DNA of 64,000 bases from Rhodococcus pseudokoreensis (GTDB lineage Bacteria; Actinomycetota; Actinomycetes; Mycobacteriales; Mycobacteriaceae). Positions 17,401 through 24,730 of this stretch are shown in pieces. The stretch's first letter is position 1, and every line of letters starts with the position of its first letter. Location: positions 1,736,001-1,800,000 of the forward strand of contig NZ_CP070619.1 in NCBI RefSeq assembly GCF_017068395.1, given 5' to 3'. A program made the translations under genes and the position numbers. The notes under the pieces are model-generated. The model saw only the letters and a program-made list of their open reading frames with translations. It did not search any database and was not told where the DNA came from.

Positions 17401-17666
17401 GCACCGCCTACTGGGAGGCGATGGCGGGAGCCGTCCTCGTCGACAACCTCCAGGAGCACTGGCACGGCCTGATCGGGCTCGTCCTGCGCGGCGCCTCGCC
17501 CGCGACGACCGCCGCCGACGCCGTCGCCCACTGGCTCACCGAACACACCACCGCCGCGGACCGCCTGGCACAGATGCTCGGCGAACTGCGCAGCCTCGAC
17601 CGCGTGGACAACTCGAGCATCTGCGTCATCGACGCCGAACTGTCGCTCGCGCTCACCCGCTGCTAG
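14490..17666 (+). CDS. gdh: NAD-specific glutamate dehydrogenase, short form of the large class
   Basis: 1058 residues from ATG 14490 (GGAGCCACACG upstream). The protein matches the catalytic and C-terminal parts of the large bacterial NAD-GDH. The Glu/Leu/Phe/Val dehydrogenase signature lies in GPVSRGGLRWSDRKDDFRTE and QHVKNSLIVPMGAKGAFVV (about residues 285-335). The Rossmann part is near VVGIGDMSGDVFGNGMLLSR, and a long helical C-terminal region ends EHTTAADRLAQMLGEL. The usual class is 1500-1650 residues, so roughly 500 N-terminal regulatory residues (ACT-like) are absent or reduced. It converts glutamate to 2-oxoglutarate and ammonium. The TAG stop is formed by the TA target plus the first base of the element at 17666-17827. 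Confidence 0.9.
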   Translation: MSYTGVIPSTTDTPGPRRDEAAVSSAVLASGGTTPRLRFVDTADARPEPAAVMVWPQGTPLLAELVALFADLGLRVASHEQLPDGEPGSPLVHRFDFSTGDFAWDAATPGLLSDAFEAAAAGHLEVDGFTRLVAAANLTWTDAVLVRAACRYLRQVGLGLSEPNIVAILLRHTDFVRGFRDLFTARFDPAVSASDRASAAADAERVLLAAIDRTATMDEDRLLRGLLSFTSAVLRTNWFRHDRTISAAPAAFKIDPSMLSLSAAVTPYREIFVHSPIVEGSHVRSGPVSRGGLRWSDRKDDFRTEVLGLMKTQHVKNSLIVPMGAKGAFVVRTETTPDAVRAAYTSFIDGLLDVTDDIVDGEVVHPRDTVIYDESDPYLVVAADKGTARFSDLANSIATRRGFWLGDAFASGGSAGYDHKAMGITARGGWVSVRRHFAEMGKNVDTDAFTVVGIGDMSGDVFGNGMLLSRAIRLVGAFDHRHIFLDPEPDSEASYRERERLAAMPGSSWDDYDRSLVSAGGGVWPRTAKKVPLSPQVRERLGVTATELPPHEVVKALLTADVDLLWNGGIGTYVKASTEGQADAADPANDAVRVEASDVRAAVIGEGGNLGLTQRARIEYALNGGRINADFIDNATGVATSDREVNLKVALDAAVAVGELPAAERNTLLARVQDEIGESVLADAASQTLAISLAEVHAPFLLGRHERLIENLERDAGISRAAEVLPSAAELSARHRAGNGLVRPEIAVLLAQSKNLVVTELLASPVLDFAVFDGVLADYFPAPIRERVPRQISGHRLAREIVAVIVAGDMIDRVGPGLIHRLEERLGVGTPEITVAYAVVRQVFDIDRLWNEVLTLPGASHRTRLNLHFGIQDLIERTTSWLLRHRGTDAQELIERFAKPVQELAAALPRLTGAPAQDLGTLRILAQAFALETTAQSLDVPITQVAETYREFGRVVGLDWLSERFSVGETGTAYWEAMAGAVLVDNLQEHWHGLIGLVLRGASPATTAADAVAHWLTEHTTAADRLAQMLGELRSLDRVDNSSICVIDAELSLALTRC

Positions 17667-17827
17667 GGCGTGTCTCCCAATCCCTCTCGGATGCACCTGG
17701 CGAAACAATCGTCGTCCGGCAAGGCGGAGGAGAAGCCGATACCGCTGTTGTATCGGCGCCGACGACAACGCAGCGGGGCGGCGGTTGGGCGCCAGGGGCG
17801 CCGAAACGGGGATTGGGAGACATGCCC
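17666..17827. mobile_element. 162-bp MITE-like element with TA flanks
   Basis: The outer 19 bases (gggcgtgtctcccaatccc) are repeated inverted at the other end with one mismatch (gggattgggagacatgccc). Both ends are flanked directly by TA, the target duplication typical of IS630/Tc1-type elements. There is no transposase frame inside; the centre contains smaller hairpins such as ccgatac...gtatcgg. It sits exactly at the gdh stop codon, 53 bp before putrescine oxidase. A non-autonomous element moved in trans is the simplest reading. A bidirectional terminator is the alternative. Confidence 0.7.
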
Positions 17828-17880
17828 TACCGAACCACCTTTCAAGAACCGATCAGCACTTCAACCAAAGGAGCTCGAAA

Positions 17881-19242
17881 GTGCCTACTCTCCAACGTGA
17901 TGTCGCCATCGTCGGCGCGGGCCCGTCCGGCCTGGCCGCAGCGACGGCGCTGCGTAAGGCGGGGTTGTCCGTCGCCGTCCTGGAGGCGCGCGACCGCGTC
18001 GGAGGCCGCACCTGGACCGACACCATCGACGGCGCGATGCTGGAGATCGGCGGCCAGTGGGTGTCCCCCGACCAGACGGCGCTGATCTCGCTGCTCGACG
18101 AACTCGGACTCGAGACGTTCGACCGGTACCGCGAGGGCGAATCCGTCTACATCTCGGCCGCAGGCGACCGCACCCGCTACACCGGGGAGTCGTTCCCTGT
18201 CGACGAGACCACCCGCAAGGAGATGGACCGCCTGGTTCAGATCCTCGACGACCTCGCCGCGCAGATCGGGGCCGAGGAGCCGTGGGCGCATCCGCTGGCC
18301 CGCGAACTGGACACGATCTCGTTCAAGCACTGGCTGATCGAGCAGTCCGACGACGCCGAGGCCCGCGACAACATCGGCCTGTTCATCGCCGGCGGCATGC
18401 TGACCAAGCCCGCGCACGCGTTCTCCGCGCTGCAGGCGGTGCTGATGGCCGCGTCCGCCGGATCGTTCTCGCACCTGGTGGACGAGGACTTCATCCTCGA
18501 CAAGCGGGTCATCGGCGGCATGCAGCAGGTGTCGATCCGGATGGCGGCCGCCCTCGGCGACGACGTCTTCCTCAACGCCCCCGTGCGCACCGTCCGGTGG
18601 AGCGAGGACGGCGCGGTGGTGCTGGCGGACGGGGACATTCGCGTGGAGGCCTCCCGCGTGATCCTCGCCGTCCCGCCGAACCTGTACTCCCGCATCTCCT
18701 ACGACCCGCCGCTGCCGCGCCGCCAGCACCAGATGCACCAGCATCAGTCGCTGGGACTGGTCATCAAGGTGCACGCCGTGTACGAGACCCCGTTCTGGCG
18801 CGCGGACGGCCTGTCCGGCACCGGATTCGGCGCCTCCGAGGTCGTGCAGGAGGTGTACGACAACACGAACCACGAGGACACCCGCGGCACCCTCGTCGCG
18901 TTCGTGTCGGACGAGAAGGCCGACGCGATGTTCGCACTGAGCGAGGAGGAGCGCCGCGCCACCATCGTCGGTTCCCTCGCCCGCTACCTCGGACCGAAGG
19001 CCGCCGAACCGGTCGTGTACTACGAGTCCGACTGGGGCTCCGAGGAATGGACCCGGGGCGCGTACGCCGCGAGCTTCGATCTCGGCGGCCTGCACCGGTA
19101 CGGCAAGGACACGCGGACACCGGTCGGACCGTTCCACTTCTCGTGCTCGGACATCGCCGCCGAGGGCTACCAGCACGTGGACGGCGCCGTCCGGATGGGT
19201 CAGCGCACCGCCGCGGACATCGTCGCCCGCCTCGGAAAGTAA
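17881..19242 (+). CDS. puo: putrescine oxidase (FAD)
   Basis: 453 residues from GTG 17881 with AAAGGAGCTCGAAA upstream. The FAD-binding Rossmann motif is VAIVGAGPSGLAAATAL followed by EARDRVGGRTWT. The sequence agrees closely with the Rhodococcus putrescine oxidase as I remember it, including GGQWVSPDQTALISLLDELG, DTISFKHWL, FIAGGMLTKPAHAFSALQAV and the C-terminal GAVRMGQRTAADI. It oxidises putrescine to 4-aminobutanal with release of ammonia and H2O2 in the cytoplasm. It starts the polyamine island. A strong hairpin follows at 19253-19286. Confidence 0.95.
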   Translation: MPTLQRDVAIVGAGPSGLAAATALRKAGLSVAVLEARDRVGGRTWTDTIDGAMLEIGGQWVSPDQTALISLLDELGLETFDRYREGESVYISAAGDRTRYTGESFPVDETTRKEMDRLVQILDDLAAQIGAEEPWAHPLARELDTISFKHWLIEQSDDAEARDNIGLFIAGGMLTKPAHAFSALQAVLMAASAGSFSHLVDEDFILDKRVIGGMQQVSIRMAAALGDDVFLNAPVRTVRWSEDGAVVLADGDIRVEASRVILAVPPNLYSRISYDPPLPRRQHQMHQHQSLGLVIKVHAVYETPFWRADGLSGTGFGASEVVQEVYDNTNHEDTRGTLVAFVSDEKADAMFALSEEERRATIVGSLARYLGPKAAEPVVYYESDWGSEEWTRGAYAASFDLGGLHRYGKDTRTPVGPFHFSCSDIAAEGYQHVDGAVRMGQRTAADIVARLGK

Positions 19243-19252
19243 TCCCGTCCGG

Positions 19253-19286
19253 TCATCGCCCGGCAGTCACGACTGCCGGGCGATGA
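19253..19286. terminator. bidirectional terminator between puo and pucR-type gene
   Basis: A 16-bp perfect stem (tcatcgcccggcagtc / gactgccgggcgatga) with a 2-base loop. It lies 10 bp after the puo stop and contains the stop codon and last codons of the convergent regulator. Confidence 0.8.
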
Positions 19287-20793
19287 TCGCGAGCAGCAGT
19301 TCGGCGCGCACGCGCGCCACATCCAGCCTGCAGTCGATCAGCGATTCGATCCGCGCCATGCGACTGCGCAGCGTGTGCCGGTGCACGCCCATCGCCGCCG
19401 CCGCCGACTCCCAGTGCCCGTTCGCCTCGAGGAACGCCCGCAGCGACCCCAGCAGTTCGGTGCCGTTGGTGCGGTCGTAGTCGTCGATCGGCGAGATCAT
19501 CGTGTCCGCCAGCGAGTTCAGCACCTCCCGCGTCGAACTGAACGCGAGCAGCGCGCTGCCGGTCAGCGCCGCGAACTCCAGCGGATCCGCGCCCGCCTCG
19601 GCGGCCGACGCGGCCAGCTGGGACTGTTCGATGGCCGCGACGAGTCCGGCGACCTCCCGCCGCCCGCTCAGCCCGGCCCGGATCGCCTTCCGCTCCGGGG
19701 CGGACAGACTGCGCAGCATCGACCGCGCGAAGTCGACGTCGTCGGTTCCCCGCAGCAGAACCGTGACCCGCGCGTCGTGCCTGCGCGAGAACAGTTGCCG
19801 TCCGGCCTTGTTCATGGCCACCGCGACCGCCGACTCGGCCCGTTCCGCGAGCGCGGGCGTCTCGGCCACGACCGTGAGTCCGCGGATCATCCCGTCCGCG
19901 TCCGCGGCGTGCCGGATCTGCGACCACGCGGGCGCGAGGTCGCGGTCCTCGGTGAGCAGCAGGCCGAGGGCGTGCGAATTGAGCCGGTTCTGTGCCGTCC
20001 GGAGCCGCACCGGTTTCTCGAAATCCAACGCGAGCAACGAGTTCGCGTGACCGAGCAGGATCTGGTCCACATGGCTGAGCGCGGTGGGACTGATCACGGC
20101 GAGGTGGCCGTGCGGGGTGCTGCCGACGCTGATCTGCTGCACCGTGATCGACGCGCCCGACCGCGCGAGCGACACACTGCTCGACGCTCCGCCGGTGCCC
20201 GCCTCGAGCACGTCCCGCAGTTCCCCGAGGACGTCCTCCGCGGGCTGCGCCGGATGCGCCTCCAGCACCCGGCCGGACAGGTCGAGGAGCAGGACCGTGG
20301 ACGCCGTGGCGACGGCGAGTTCGCGGACGGTGGCGCCGGTGCCGCCCTGGATGACGGCGCGGGTCATCCGCGGTTGCGCCCGGGACGCGCGCAGCACCGC
20401 CTCGTACTCCTGCTCCGCGAGACGGTTCATGACCCTCTTGACCACAGCCGCGAACGGGGTGGGCAGCGGAATCTCGAGCAGCGGCAGCCCGATCTCGTCG
20501 GCGACGATCACCAGATCCTCGGGCACCTCCGGATGGGAGAGTCCGGTGCCGAACCCGACGGCCGCCACCCCGGCTTCGCCGAGTCCGCGCAGGTACCGCC
20601 CCCGGTCGGCGGCCGTCAGCGGCAGCCGGATACCGGTGGTGAGGAGCAGTTCACCGCCGGAGAGCCAGCGGAAGGGGTCCTGCAGTTCGGTGGTGTGGGC
20701 GAAGGTGATCTCGTTGCCGAGACCGGCGGCGCCACCCTTCAGTTCGAGAGCCAGGTCCGGCTGGGACAACATCCAGCGAACGGGAACGGTCAT
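19267..20793 (-). CDS. PucR-family transcriptional regulator
   Basis: 508 residues from the ATG at 20793 (GGAGCCGAC upstream), beginning MTVPVRWMLSQPDLALELKG. The N-terminal PUCR sensing domain contains ELQDPFRWLSGGELLLTTGI. The middle is a GGDEF-like region. The C-terminal helix-turn-helix is EANGHWESAAAAMGVHRHTL. Relatives activate purine, amino-acid or polyamine catabolism. It lies between puo and the MFS/amidohydrolase operon and is transcribed away from the latter, so either could be its target. The ligand is unknown. Confidence 0.85.
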   Translation of the reverse strand: MTVPVRWMLSQPDLALELKGGAAGLGNEITFAHTTELQDPFRWLSGGELLLTTGIRLPLTAADRGRYLRGLGEAGVAAVGFGTGLSHPEVPEDLVIVADEIGLPLLEIPLPTPFAAVVKRVMNRLAEQEYEAVLRASRAQPRMTRAVIQGGTGATVRELAVATASTVLLLDLSGRVLEAHPAQPAEDVLGELRDVLEAGTGGASSSVSLARSGASITVQQISVGSTPHGHLAVISPTALSHVDQILLGHANSLLALDFEKPVRLRTAQNRLNSHALGLLLTEDRDLAPAWSQIRHAADADGMIRGLTVVAETPALAERAESAVAVAMNKAGRQLFSRRHDARVTVLLRGTDDVDFARSMLRSLSAPERKAIRAGLSGRREVAGLVAAIEQSQLAASAAEAGADPLEFAALTGSALLAFSSTREVLNSLADTMISPIDDYDRTNGTELLGSLRAFLEANGHWESAAAAMGVHRHTLRSRMARIESLIDCRLDVARVRAELLLAIIARQS

Positions 20794-20939
20794 GTCGGCT
20801 CCTGCGCAGTGTGCGGTCGGGTCCGTGCCACCCTGACCTGTCGGAATCGGGATGGCGCTGGACAAGTTGGCCAGCTGAGCACGGACGACTACTCCATTGT
20901 GTCAGACGCCGACCTCGAACAACGCCGAAACGCAACATT

Positions 20940-20956
20940 AACGAATCAAGTTCGTT
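20940..20956. promoter_or_regulatory. AACGAA-N5-TTCGTT operator, site 1
   Basis: The perfect palindrome AACGAA-tcaag-TTCGTT in the gap between the PucR gene and the MFS gene. It has the same architecture as the sites at 20994 and 37599. Its centre is 54 bp upstream of site 2, which would allow cooperative or looped binding. Confidence 0.65.
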
Positions 20957-20963
20957 TGCCCCC

Positions 20964-20992
20964 TTGCGCCCGCGGCGCACCCTCCGCATACT
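20964..20992 (+). promoter_or_regulatory. candidate promoter of the MFS-amidohydrolase operon
   Basis: TTGCGC (20964-20969), 17 bp, then CATACT (20987-20992). The operator at 20994 follows directly, so a bound repressor would cover the start site. The aguB promoter at 37569-37597 has the same spacing and the same CATACT. Confidence 0.55.
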
Positions 20993-20993
20993 T

Positions 20994-21010
20994 AACGAAT
21001 CTCATTCGCT
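20994..21010. promoter_or_regulatory. AACGAA-N5-TTCGCT operator, site 2
   Basis: AACGAA-tctca-TTCGCT, one mismatch from a perfect palindrome, immediately downstream of the CATACT -10 element. The 14 bases CATACTTAACGAAT are identical to those at the aguB promoter. Confidence 0.7.
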
Positions 21011-21082
21011 AAGTGACCCACGTCTCACGCGGGCCGCCACCCGAGACCCGGAGTTGTCGTTGTCCCACCCCAGGAATCCCAC

Positions 21083-22330
21083 GTGACCGCCGCCGTCCGC
21101 GTCCCCCTGACCCTCGGCCGCGGTATCGCCACCTTCAGCGTCTTCGTCGTCGGCTACATCACGGCCAATCTCATCCCGCTCATGATCATCGCGATGGTCG
21201 ACGACCTCGGCGTCACCCAGACCGTCGCCGGCGCCGTCCTCACCGGTTCGCTGCTGGCCACCGCGCTCGTCTGCCTCGCGACCACCCGGTGGGCGGCCGG
21301 CCGCTCGCGCCACCTGCTCGGCCGCGTCAGCCTCGTCGTGATGGCCGCCGGTTTCGGCGTCGCCGCCCTGATCCACTCCGCGCCGATCGCGTGCGCCGCC
21401 ATCATCGTCGGCGGGATCGGCGCCGGCGGCGCGGTCGCGGTCGGCGGCGCCGCCCTGGCCGCGCTGAACAATCCGAACCGGGTGTCCGGGATCAACGGGC
21501 TCGTCAACCGCACCGCGGTCACGGGAGTCCTCGCGCTGATCCCGATCCTCGGCCTGCACATGACCAACGCCTTCGGGATCGTCGCGGTGCTGGCGCTGGC
21601 GACGGTGTTCACGATCACGTGGCTGCCGTCCGCTCCCGACGCCGTCAACGAGGACGACGACGAGCCGAGCGCGGCGCACACCCGAACCCCGTTGCCCGAG
21701 GGCGTCACCGAGAAGAAACTGGCCGTCGCCGGCTTCTCCCTCCTCGTGCTCTTCGCGATCTGGGCGATCGGCGAGGACTCGCTGTGGGCGGTGTCCGGCA
21801 TCATGGGCGCCGAACACGCGTCGCTGACCGAACAGCAGATGGGCCTGGCCCTCAGCCTGTCCACCGCGGGTGGCATCGGCGCCGCCCTCGTCCTCACGGC
21901 GCTCGGTTCGCGCCTCGGCCGCACCGTCCCCACCGCCGTCCTCCTCGGACTCGGCGCCGCCCTCAAACTGGGCTCGTGTCTGGCCACCGATTCGACGACG
22001 TACCTGGTGCTCATCATCGCCTGGAACACGGTGTACGCCGCGGCCTTCATCTACGTGGTGGCCATCGCCGCGGCGCTGGACCCGTCCGGCCGCTGGTCGG
22101 CCCCACTCCTCGGCACCTATCTGGTGGGGTCGGCGTTCGCCCCGCTCTTCGGCACGCTCGTGACCGGCGCCGTCGGGTACGTCGCGTTCGGCTTCGTCCT
22201 GGCGGGCATCAGCCTCGTCCTGCTCGTGCCGATCGTCTGGATCGCCCGCCTGTCGACGCGCACCGAGCAGGCCTCCGCGTTACCCGGACAGGATCACACC
22301 GACCGGTACACCACCTCGGTCGTCGTCTGA
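21083..22330 (+). CDS. MFS transporter (polyamine-island permease)
   Basis: 415 residues from GTG 21083. Twelve hydrophobic segments: the first half starts GRGIATFSVFVVGYITANLI, and a polar central loop (VNEDDDEPSAAHTRTPLPEG) precedes the second half. No substrate motif. It is the first gene of an operon with the amidohydrolase at 22348 and is controlled from a promoter whose operator matches that of the agmatine genes, so the substrate is probably agmatine, a polyamine or a derivative that the amidohydrolase acts on. Confidence 0.85.
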   Translation: MTAAVRVPLTLGRGIATFSVFVVGYITANLIPLMIIAMVDDLGVTQTVAGAVLTGSLLATALVCLATTRWAAGRSRHLLGRVSLVVMAAGFGVAALIHSAPIACAAIIVGGIGAGGAVAVGGAALAALNNPNRVSGINGLVNRTAVTGVLALIPILGLHMTNAFGIVAVLALATVFTITWLPSAPDAVNEDDDEPSAAHTRTPLPEGVTEKKLAVAGFSLLVLFAIWAIGEDSLWAVSGIMGAEHASLTEQQMGLALSLSTAGGIGAALVLTALGSRLGRTVPTAVLLGLGAALKLGSCLATDSTTYLVLIIAWNTVYAAAFIYVVAIAAALDPSGRWSAPLLGTYLVGSAFAPLFGTLVTGAVGYVAFGFVLAGISLVLLVPIVWIARLSTRTEQASALPGQDHTDRYTTSVVV

Positions 22331-22347
22331 CGGAAAGAGAGAACACC

Positions 22348-23994
22348 ATGAACACGGACACGACCCACTACCGCGGCGGCCGGATCTTCACCGCCGCCGA
22401 ACCGGCCTGGGCCGAGTCGATGATCGTCCGGGGCGACCGCCTGACGTACGTCGGCGACACCGCGACCGCCGACACGCTGTCCGGCGACGCCCGCGTCGTC
22501 GACCTCGGCGGGGCGTTCGTCCTGCCCGGCTTCATCGACGCCCACACCCACCTGCTGATGATGGGACAGGCCCTGCAGAAGGTGGACCTGCAGAGCGCCG
22601 CCGACCTGACCGACATCCAGGACCGCATCCGCCGGTTCGCCGCCGAGAACCCGGACGCGCCCCGGCTCCTCGGCCGCAGCTGGCTGTTCTCCGCACTCGA
22701 CGGGCACCCGCCGACGCGGCAGATGATCGACGCGGCCGAAGCCGACCGACCCGTCTACCTCGACTCCAACGACGTGCACTCGGCGTGGGTGAACACCGCC
22801 GCGCTGCGCGAACTCGGCATCGACGCGAACACCCCCGACCCGATCGGCGGCCGCATCGAGCGCGATCCCGTCACCGGCGAGGCCACCGGCATGCTGTTCG
22901 AGACGGCGGTGACCCAGATCGTGTGGCCCGCCCTCGCGAAGGTGATCAGCAACGACGAACGGGACACCGCCCTCGCGGCCGCATTCGAGCAGTATCTCGC
23001 CGACGGCGTCACCGGGGCGGTCGACATGGCGCTCGGCGCGGACGAGGTCGCGGCGCTCGAACGCGCACTGGCCGCGGGCGACGGCACCCTGCCGCTCCGC
23101 GTGGCCGGGCACTGGCTGATCGAACGAACCGATTCGGAAGAGGACAACGTCCGCCAGGTGCACGAGGCGGCGCAATTCCAGCAGCGCCTGCAGGGCCCCT
23201 GGCTGCGGATGGCCGGGATCAAGGTCATCATCGACGGCGTCATCGACAGCTGCACCGCCGCCATGAAGGAACCCTACTCGGACGGCACGAACGCCGAACC
23301 GATCTGGGACCTCGCCTCGCTGGCACCGGTGGTCGCCGCGGCGGACGCCGCCGGACTGCAGGTGGCGATGCACGCCATCGGCGACGAGGCGTCGGAGATC
23401 GCGCTCGACGCGCTCGAACACGCGGTCGCCGCCAACGGGATTCGCCCGCGCAGGCACCGGATGGAGCACCTCGAGACGATCACGGAGGACAACGTGCAGC
23501 GGCTCGCGCGGCTCGGCGTCGTCGCCTCGATGCAGCCGGTGCACGCCGATCCGGCGATCCAGGAGAACTGGCGGGCGATGCTGGGCGACCATCGGGTCGA
23601 GCGGGCGTTCCCGTGGCCCGAGATGACGGCGGCGGGCGCCGTCCTCGCGCTGGGGTCCGACGCCCCCACCGCACCGCATCCCCCGCTGCCCAACATGTAC
23701 ATCGCGACGACCCGCAAGTCCGCGATCGATCCGGCGCTCGCGCCGAACCTGCCGGAGTACGCGCTGCCGATGGCGGACGCGCTCGCGCACGCCACCCGCG
23801 ACGCCGCCTACTCGTGCCGCTGGGACGACCTCACCGGTCAGCTCGTCGAGGGCAAGGCCGCCGATTTCGTGGTCCTCGACGGGGATCCGTTCACCGCGGG
23901 CGCAGATTCCCTGCTCACCGCACGGGTGCAGCTGACCGTGGTGGCCGGTGCGGTGCGCCACGAAGCAGAGGTGGCCGGCAGCGTCCCGGCGTAG
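22348..23994 (+). CDS. YtcJ-type amidohydrolase (Amidohydro_3)
   Basis: 548 residues. ATG 22348 follows GGAAAGAGAG. The family layout is clear: an N-terminal beta-sandwich part (YRGGRIFTAAEPAWAESMIV), the metal-binding HxH in LPGFIDAHTHLLMMGQAL, further ligands in AMHAIGDEASEIALDAL and RMEHLETITEDN, and an aspartate near LGSDAPTAPHPPLPNMYIA. A C-terminal sandwich ends FVVLDGDPFTAGADSLL. The reaction is metal-dependent amide or imide hydrolysis; the substrate is unknown. It is paired with the MFS permease 17 bp upstream. A second member of the same family is at 26161. Confidence 0.85.
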   Translation: MNTDTTHYRGGRIFTAAEPAWAESMIVRGDRLTYVGDTATADTLSGDARVVDLGGAFVLPGFIDAHTHLLMMGQALQKVDLQSAADLTDIQDRIRRFAAENPDAPRLLGRSWLFSALDGHPPTRQMIDAAEADRPVYLDSNDVHSAWVNTAALRELGIDANTPDPIGGRIERDPVTGEATGMLFETAVTQIVWPALAKVISNDERDTALAAAFEQYLADGVTGAVDMALGADEVAALERALAAGDGTLPLRVAGHWLIERTDSEEDNVRQVHEAAQFQQRLQGPWLRMAGIKVIIDGVIDSCTAAMKEPYSDGTNAEPIWDLASLAPVVAAADAAGLQVAMHAIGDEASEIALDALEHAVAANGIRPRRHRMEHLETITEDNVQRLARLGVVASMQPVHADPAIQENWRAMLGDHRVERAFPWPEMTAAGAVLALGSDAPTAPHPPLPNMYIATTRKSAIDPALAPNLPEYALPMADALAHATRDAAYSCRWDDLTGQLVEGKAADFVVLDGDPFTAGADSLLTARVQLTVVAGAVRHEAEVAGSVPA

Positions 23995-24003
23995 CCGCTC
24001 CGG

Positions 24004-24627
24004 TCAGTCCCGTTCGGCTGCGGCGTCTTTCGCGACGCCGCAGCCGATCTGTTCGCAGAATCCCAGCATGGCCGTGCGCGCGGCGTCGACGGTGATGAGG
24101 CTGTTTCCCCCGACGATGTGCAGACCGTACGCGTCCTCGAGGGCCACCAGGTTCATGGCCGCCTGGTCGAGGTCGCCGCGCACGGCGAACTCCCCCGACG
24201 CGTGCCCGTCGCCGAGGATCGCGCGGTACGTCGCGAGCTGGCGCAGATACATCTTCCGGACCAGTTCGTCGTGCAGTTCCGAAGTGCCCGACATGAAGTC
24301 GAATTCGTAGAGCAGCCGCATCAGGGTGTCGTCGGGCCCGCTCGGCAGGCCCGCATCGATGGCCGTCCTCAGCTTGGCGGCGTACGACGTCTGGACGGCC
24401 ACCGCCTCGTCTCGCTGATCGCAGTAGCGCTCGGTGCCCGCCCGATGGGCCTCGACGAGAAGCGCATCCAGGTCGTCGAAATAGTAGAGCAGCGCACCGC
24501 GTGTCAGACCCGCCCGCTTCGCCACGTCGGTCAGGGACAAGGACCGCAGTCCGTGCGCGGATCCCGCCTGCAGCGTGGCCTCGACGAGTTCGGAACGCCG
24601 CTGCTTCTGAGTGTTCGGTCGTGCCAT
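24004..24627 (-). CDS. TetR-family regulator (BetI-like)
   Basis: 207 residues from ATG 24627 (MARPNTQKQRRSELVEATLQ). The helix-turn-helix is SLTDVAKRAGLTRGALLYYF (residues 31-50). The ligand domain ends near the C terminus with a TetR_C-type helix set. It is divergent from the APC permease at 24731, and the perfect 18-bp palindrome at 24673-24690 between the two is the natural operator. Likely a repressor of the permease-amidohydrolase operon and of itself. Confidence 0.85.
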   Translation of the reverse strand: MARPNTQKQRRSELVEATLQAGSAHGLRSLSLTDVAKRAGLTRGALLYYFDDLDALLVEAHRAGTERYCDQRDEAVAVQTSYAAKLRTAIDAGLPSGPDDTLMRLLYEFDFMSGTSELHDELVRKMYLRQLATYRAILGDGHASGEFAVRGDLDQAAMNLVALEDAYGLHIVGGNSLITVDAARTAMLGFCEQIGCGVAKDAAAERD

Positions 24628-24672
24628 GGCGTTGACAGTAGCCGACGTGATCTGTGACACTCGGCCCAGTTG

Positions 24673-24690
24673 TTTGACGGATCCGTCAAA
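24673..24690. promoter_or_regulatory. perfect 18-bp palindrome, candidate TetR operator
   Basis: TTTGACGGATCCGTCAAA is fully self-complementary. It lies 46 bp from the TetR start and 41 bp from the APC permease start. Its sequence is unrelated to the AACGAA-type operators, so it serves a different regulator. Confidence 0.75.
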
Positions 24691-24730
24691 AAACTATTTC
24701 ACCCCCTCACCCTCCCCGAACGGACAGCTC

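Noticed and set aside
15441..17768. Very long open frames (775 and 769 codons) opposite and beside gdh
   Set aside because: Arg/Gly/His-rich translations typical of shadow frames in GC-rich DNA; gdh is clearly the real gene.
17666..17827. A small gene inside the MITE-like element
   Set aside because: Frames crossing it are only extensions of neighbours; no transposase motif and the interior is built of hairpins.
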